NCBI GenBank assembly: GCA_035512795.1
Contig: DATKDF010000251.1
Location: 1 to 26,294 of the forward strand
Source: DATKDF01 sp035512795
GTDB taxonomy: Bacteria > Acidobacteriota > Vicinamibacteria > Vicinamibacterales > SCN-69-37
Direction of reading: 5' to 3'
Length of the DNA: 26,294 nt
Position 1 is the stretch's first letter; each line of letters starts with the position of its first letter. The notes beneath the pieces were generated by a model. The model ran no database searches, was not told where the DNA came from, and saw nothing but the letters and a program-made list of their open reading frames with translations. The position numbers and the translations under genes are program-made. This document shows positions 24,919-26,294 of the stretch, one piece after another.

Positions 24919-26073
24919 TCATCCTTCCGGTCTGCTGAACAAGTACCGATCCATGGCATCGACGAACGCCGGTGCGTAAAAGACCTGCATGCCGTTGGCG
25001 CTGTTGGTGAGGATCACGTAGCCCGAACGTCGAGCTGGTGACGCGGCGGTGAACGCCTGGACGCCGCCCTGACCGCCCTGGTGCTGAATCAGATCGCCCG
25101 TGGGCGTGTGCCGCACCTGCCAGCCGAGCGCCCATGACGAGGACCCGTCGACCTTCACGTGTGGCCGGATCATCTCGTCGCGACTCGACTTCGACAGACG
25201 GAACGCATCGGCGGGCCCGGGGTCGATGACTTCGATCAGGAATTTCGCGTAGTCGGTTGCGGTCGTATGCAGGCCGCCGGCCGCCGCGTACCGGGCCAGT
25301 GCGGCGGTGGACGCGCCCCCGGCCTCGAGCGGCGTGCCGTCGGGCGCGTGCGCCCGGGCCGCACGCCGGCGGCCATCGTCGGTCCAGAGATACCCGCTGT
25401 TGCGCATCCCGAACGGCTCGAGCAGGTTCGTCCTGAGGTACGTATCGACGTCGGTGCCGCAGACCTCGACGTCGGCCTCGAACCGTTCGCAGGTCGTCGG
25501 ATCGCGACGGCCCCGGAGGTCTGTGATGACCGACTGCAGATAGAAGTACCCCTCGCCCGAGTAGAGGTGCTTGTCACCGGGCTCGAAGTGGATACGCAGC
25601 GGAGCGTCGCCCGACCGCCAGTTCTGGAGGCCACTCGTGTGCGACAGGGCGTGGCGGGTCGTGATGCGGTCGAGGCGCGGGTCGCCGTCGAGGAACCGCG
25701 CCCGCGCGTAATGAACCAGGGGAGTGTCGAGGCCCAGCACGCCCTTGTCGCAGAGATTCATCGCCGCGTAGGCGAACACGGTCTTGCTGACCGAGGCCAC
25801 CGCGAAGATCGTGTCGTCGTCGACTGGCACGCGCGACACGGCGTCGCGGACGCCAAACGCGCGGCGCCACGCCAGCCGCCCGTCGCGGACGACGGCGATG
25901 GACGCGCCGGGCACGCCGGCATCGGCCATCAGCTTCTGGATGAGTCGCTCGATCTCGGGAATGCCGGGCGCCGACTGATCGCGCGGCGTCGAACGAGCCG
26001 CGGTCGCGCGCGTCGCCAGGGTCAGCCCGGCAGCGGCGCGGGCACCACGTCGGAGAAAGTCTCGTCGTCGCAT
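24919..26073 (-). CDS. Tat-exported serine hydrolase (class C beta-lactamase-like)
   Basis: The protein is 384 aa from ATG 26073. The frame extends further upstream, but this ATG begins a twin-arginine signal, MRRRDFLRRG, followed by a moderately hydrophobic stretch and ATAA. The serine beta-lactamase/DD-peptidase motifs are SVSK (Ser94, Lys97) and YSG (in LYSGEGYFYLQ), where YxN would be usual. HQGGQGG near the C-terminus stands for the KTG-like HxG. HTSGLQNW, typical of this esterase/beta-lactamase family, is also present. It is probably periplasmic and acts on esters or peptides. The YSG variant is common among such hydrolases in my recollection. The promoter candidate is at 26099-26104. 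Confidence 0.9.
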   Translation of the reverse strand: MRRRDFLRRGARAAAGLTLATRATAARSTPRDQSAPGIPEIERLIQKLMADAGVPGASIAVVRDGRLAWRRAFGVRDAVSRVPVDDDTIFAVASVSKTVFAYAAMNLCDKGVLGLDTPLVHYARARFLDGDPRLDRITTRHALSHTSGLQNWRSGDAPLRIHFEPGDKHLYSGEGYFYLQSVITDLRGRRDPTTCERFEADVEVCGTDVDTYLRTNLLEPFGMRNSGYLWTDDGRRRAARAHAPDGTPLEAGGASTAALARYAAAGGLHTTATDYAKFLIEVIDPGPADAFRLSKSSRDEMIRPHVKVDGSSSWALGWQVRHTPTGDLIQHQGGQGGVQAFTAASPARRSGYVILTNSANGMQVFYAPAFVDAMDRYLFSRPEG

Positions 26074-26098
26074 GCGGTCGCGTCCGGTGATTGAGTGG

Positions 26099-26104
26099 AT
26101 TCTA
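26099..26104 (-). promoter_or_regulatory. Candidate -10 for the serine hydrolase
   Basis: TAGAAT on the minus strand, identical to the amidohydrolase box, lies 25 nt upstream of ATG 26073 and predicts a leader of about 18 nt. No strong -35 or ribosome site is visible. It lies in a 152-bp divergent gap (26074-26225) in which I see nothing else definite. Confidence 0.4.
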
Positions 26105-26225
26105 TGTGATCGCGTTCGCGATATGGATGAGCCGACCGCCGACGATGACGCGGAGAAGGAGAGGAGAGGCCGCTGTTGATTCCAACCGCCGTACCCGGCC
26201 ATCATGCGGCATCCGGAGAGTCCAG

Positions 26226-26294
26226 ATGCCCCGAGTCCGATCGACGCGCGCGCTCACCCTGGTCGTGCTTGCCCTCGGCACCGTGGCGGTCGTC
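26226..26294 (+). CDS. N-terminus of an exported protein (cut by window edge)
   Basis: ATG 26226 with GGAGAG 5 nt upstream opens a frame to the window end. It encodes MPRVRSTRALTLVVLALGTV and three more residues. A basic n-region and a hydrophobic core make a signal peptide or first membrane anchor. The mature protein lies outside the window, so function cannot be stated. Confidence 0.55.
   Translation, partial: MPRVRSTRALTLVVLALGTVAVV

Overview
The window is GC-rich bacterial chromosome with tightly packed genes, many 4-nt ATGA/GTGA overlaps and long antisense shadow frames. The mix of genes suggests a soil-type Acidobacteriota (Vicinamibacteria-like) or a related lineage: ECF sigma factors beside Ser/Thr kinases or anti-sigma factors, PQQ-propeller and amidohydrolase enzymes, YIP1 proteins with long extensions, a LytS/LytTR pair and a Tat-exported serine hydrolase. 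No rRNA, tRNA or other taxonomic marker is present, so this placement is inference.

Bases 1-2300 hold a minus-strand cascade in which every junction overlaps by 1 or 4 nt: a 63-aa exported peptide, an ECF sigma factor, a transmembrane anti-sigma factor and a YbjQ-family protein. A four-helix membrane protein follows. The spacers here carry an unusual repeat, a covarying 9-bp hairpin preceded by GCAGTAGGG and attached to 24-nt tandem repeats. The repeat runs into the 3' ends of the ybjQ and decarboxylase genes.

Bases 2295-8280 encode a PLP-dependent aromatic-amino-acid-type decarboxylase (minus), a YIP1 membrane protein (plus), a metallo-beta-lactamase hydrolase coupled to an exported amidohydrolase (minus), and a thioredoxin-like protein coupled to clpS (plus). 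Bases 8282-12688 are a proteostasis block: clpA, grpE and a 58-aa membrane protein, with a PQQ beta-propeller gene lying in the opposite direction between clpS and clpA. Bases 12719-14876 hold an ECF sigma factor overlapping a membrane-anchored Ser/Thr kinase, then a small membrane protein.

Bases 14878-16286 look like an inserted, lower-GC module bounded by 11-bp inverted repeats. It contains an IS1-type transposase remnant with an internal deletion, a secreted protein and a decaying second ORF. Bases 16302-22800 carry speA (minus), a LytS-type histidine kinase with its LytTR response regulator (plus), a tiny Cys-rich protein, and a two-gene operon of an exported protein and a BamA-like outer-membrane barrel (minus). 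The end of the window has a KefB/YbaL-type cation:proton antiporter with RCK domains, a class-C-type serine hydrolase and the first 23 codons of an exported protein.

Several genes have a -10-like hexamer only 4-11 nt from the start codon, which predicts leaderless or very short-leader mRNAs. The clearest are the histidine kinase (TTGACA, 17-nt spacer, GATAGT, 6 nt, ATG) and clpA (TATAAT, 6 nt, GTG). I found no clear new defence or mobile system. The most unusual material is the repeat family, the kinase-sigma locus and the bounded insertion.
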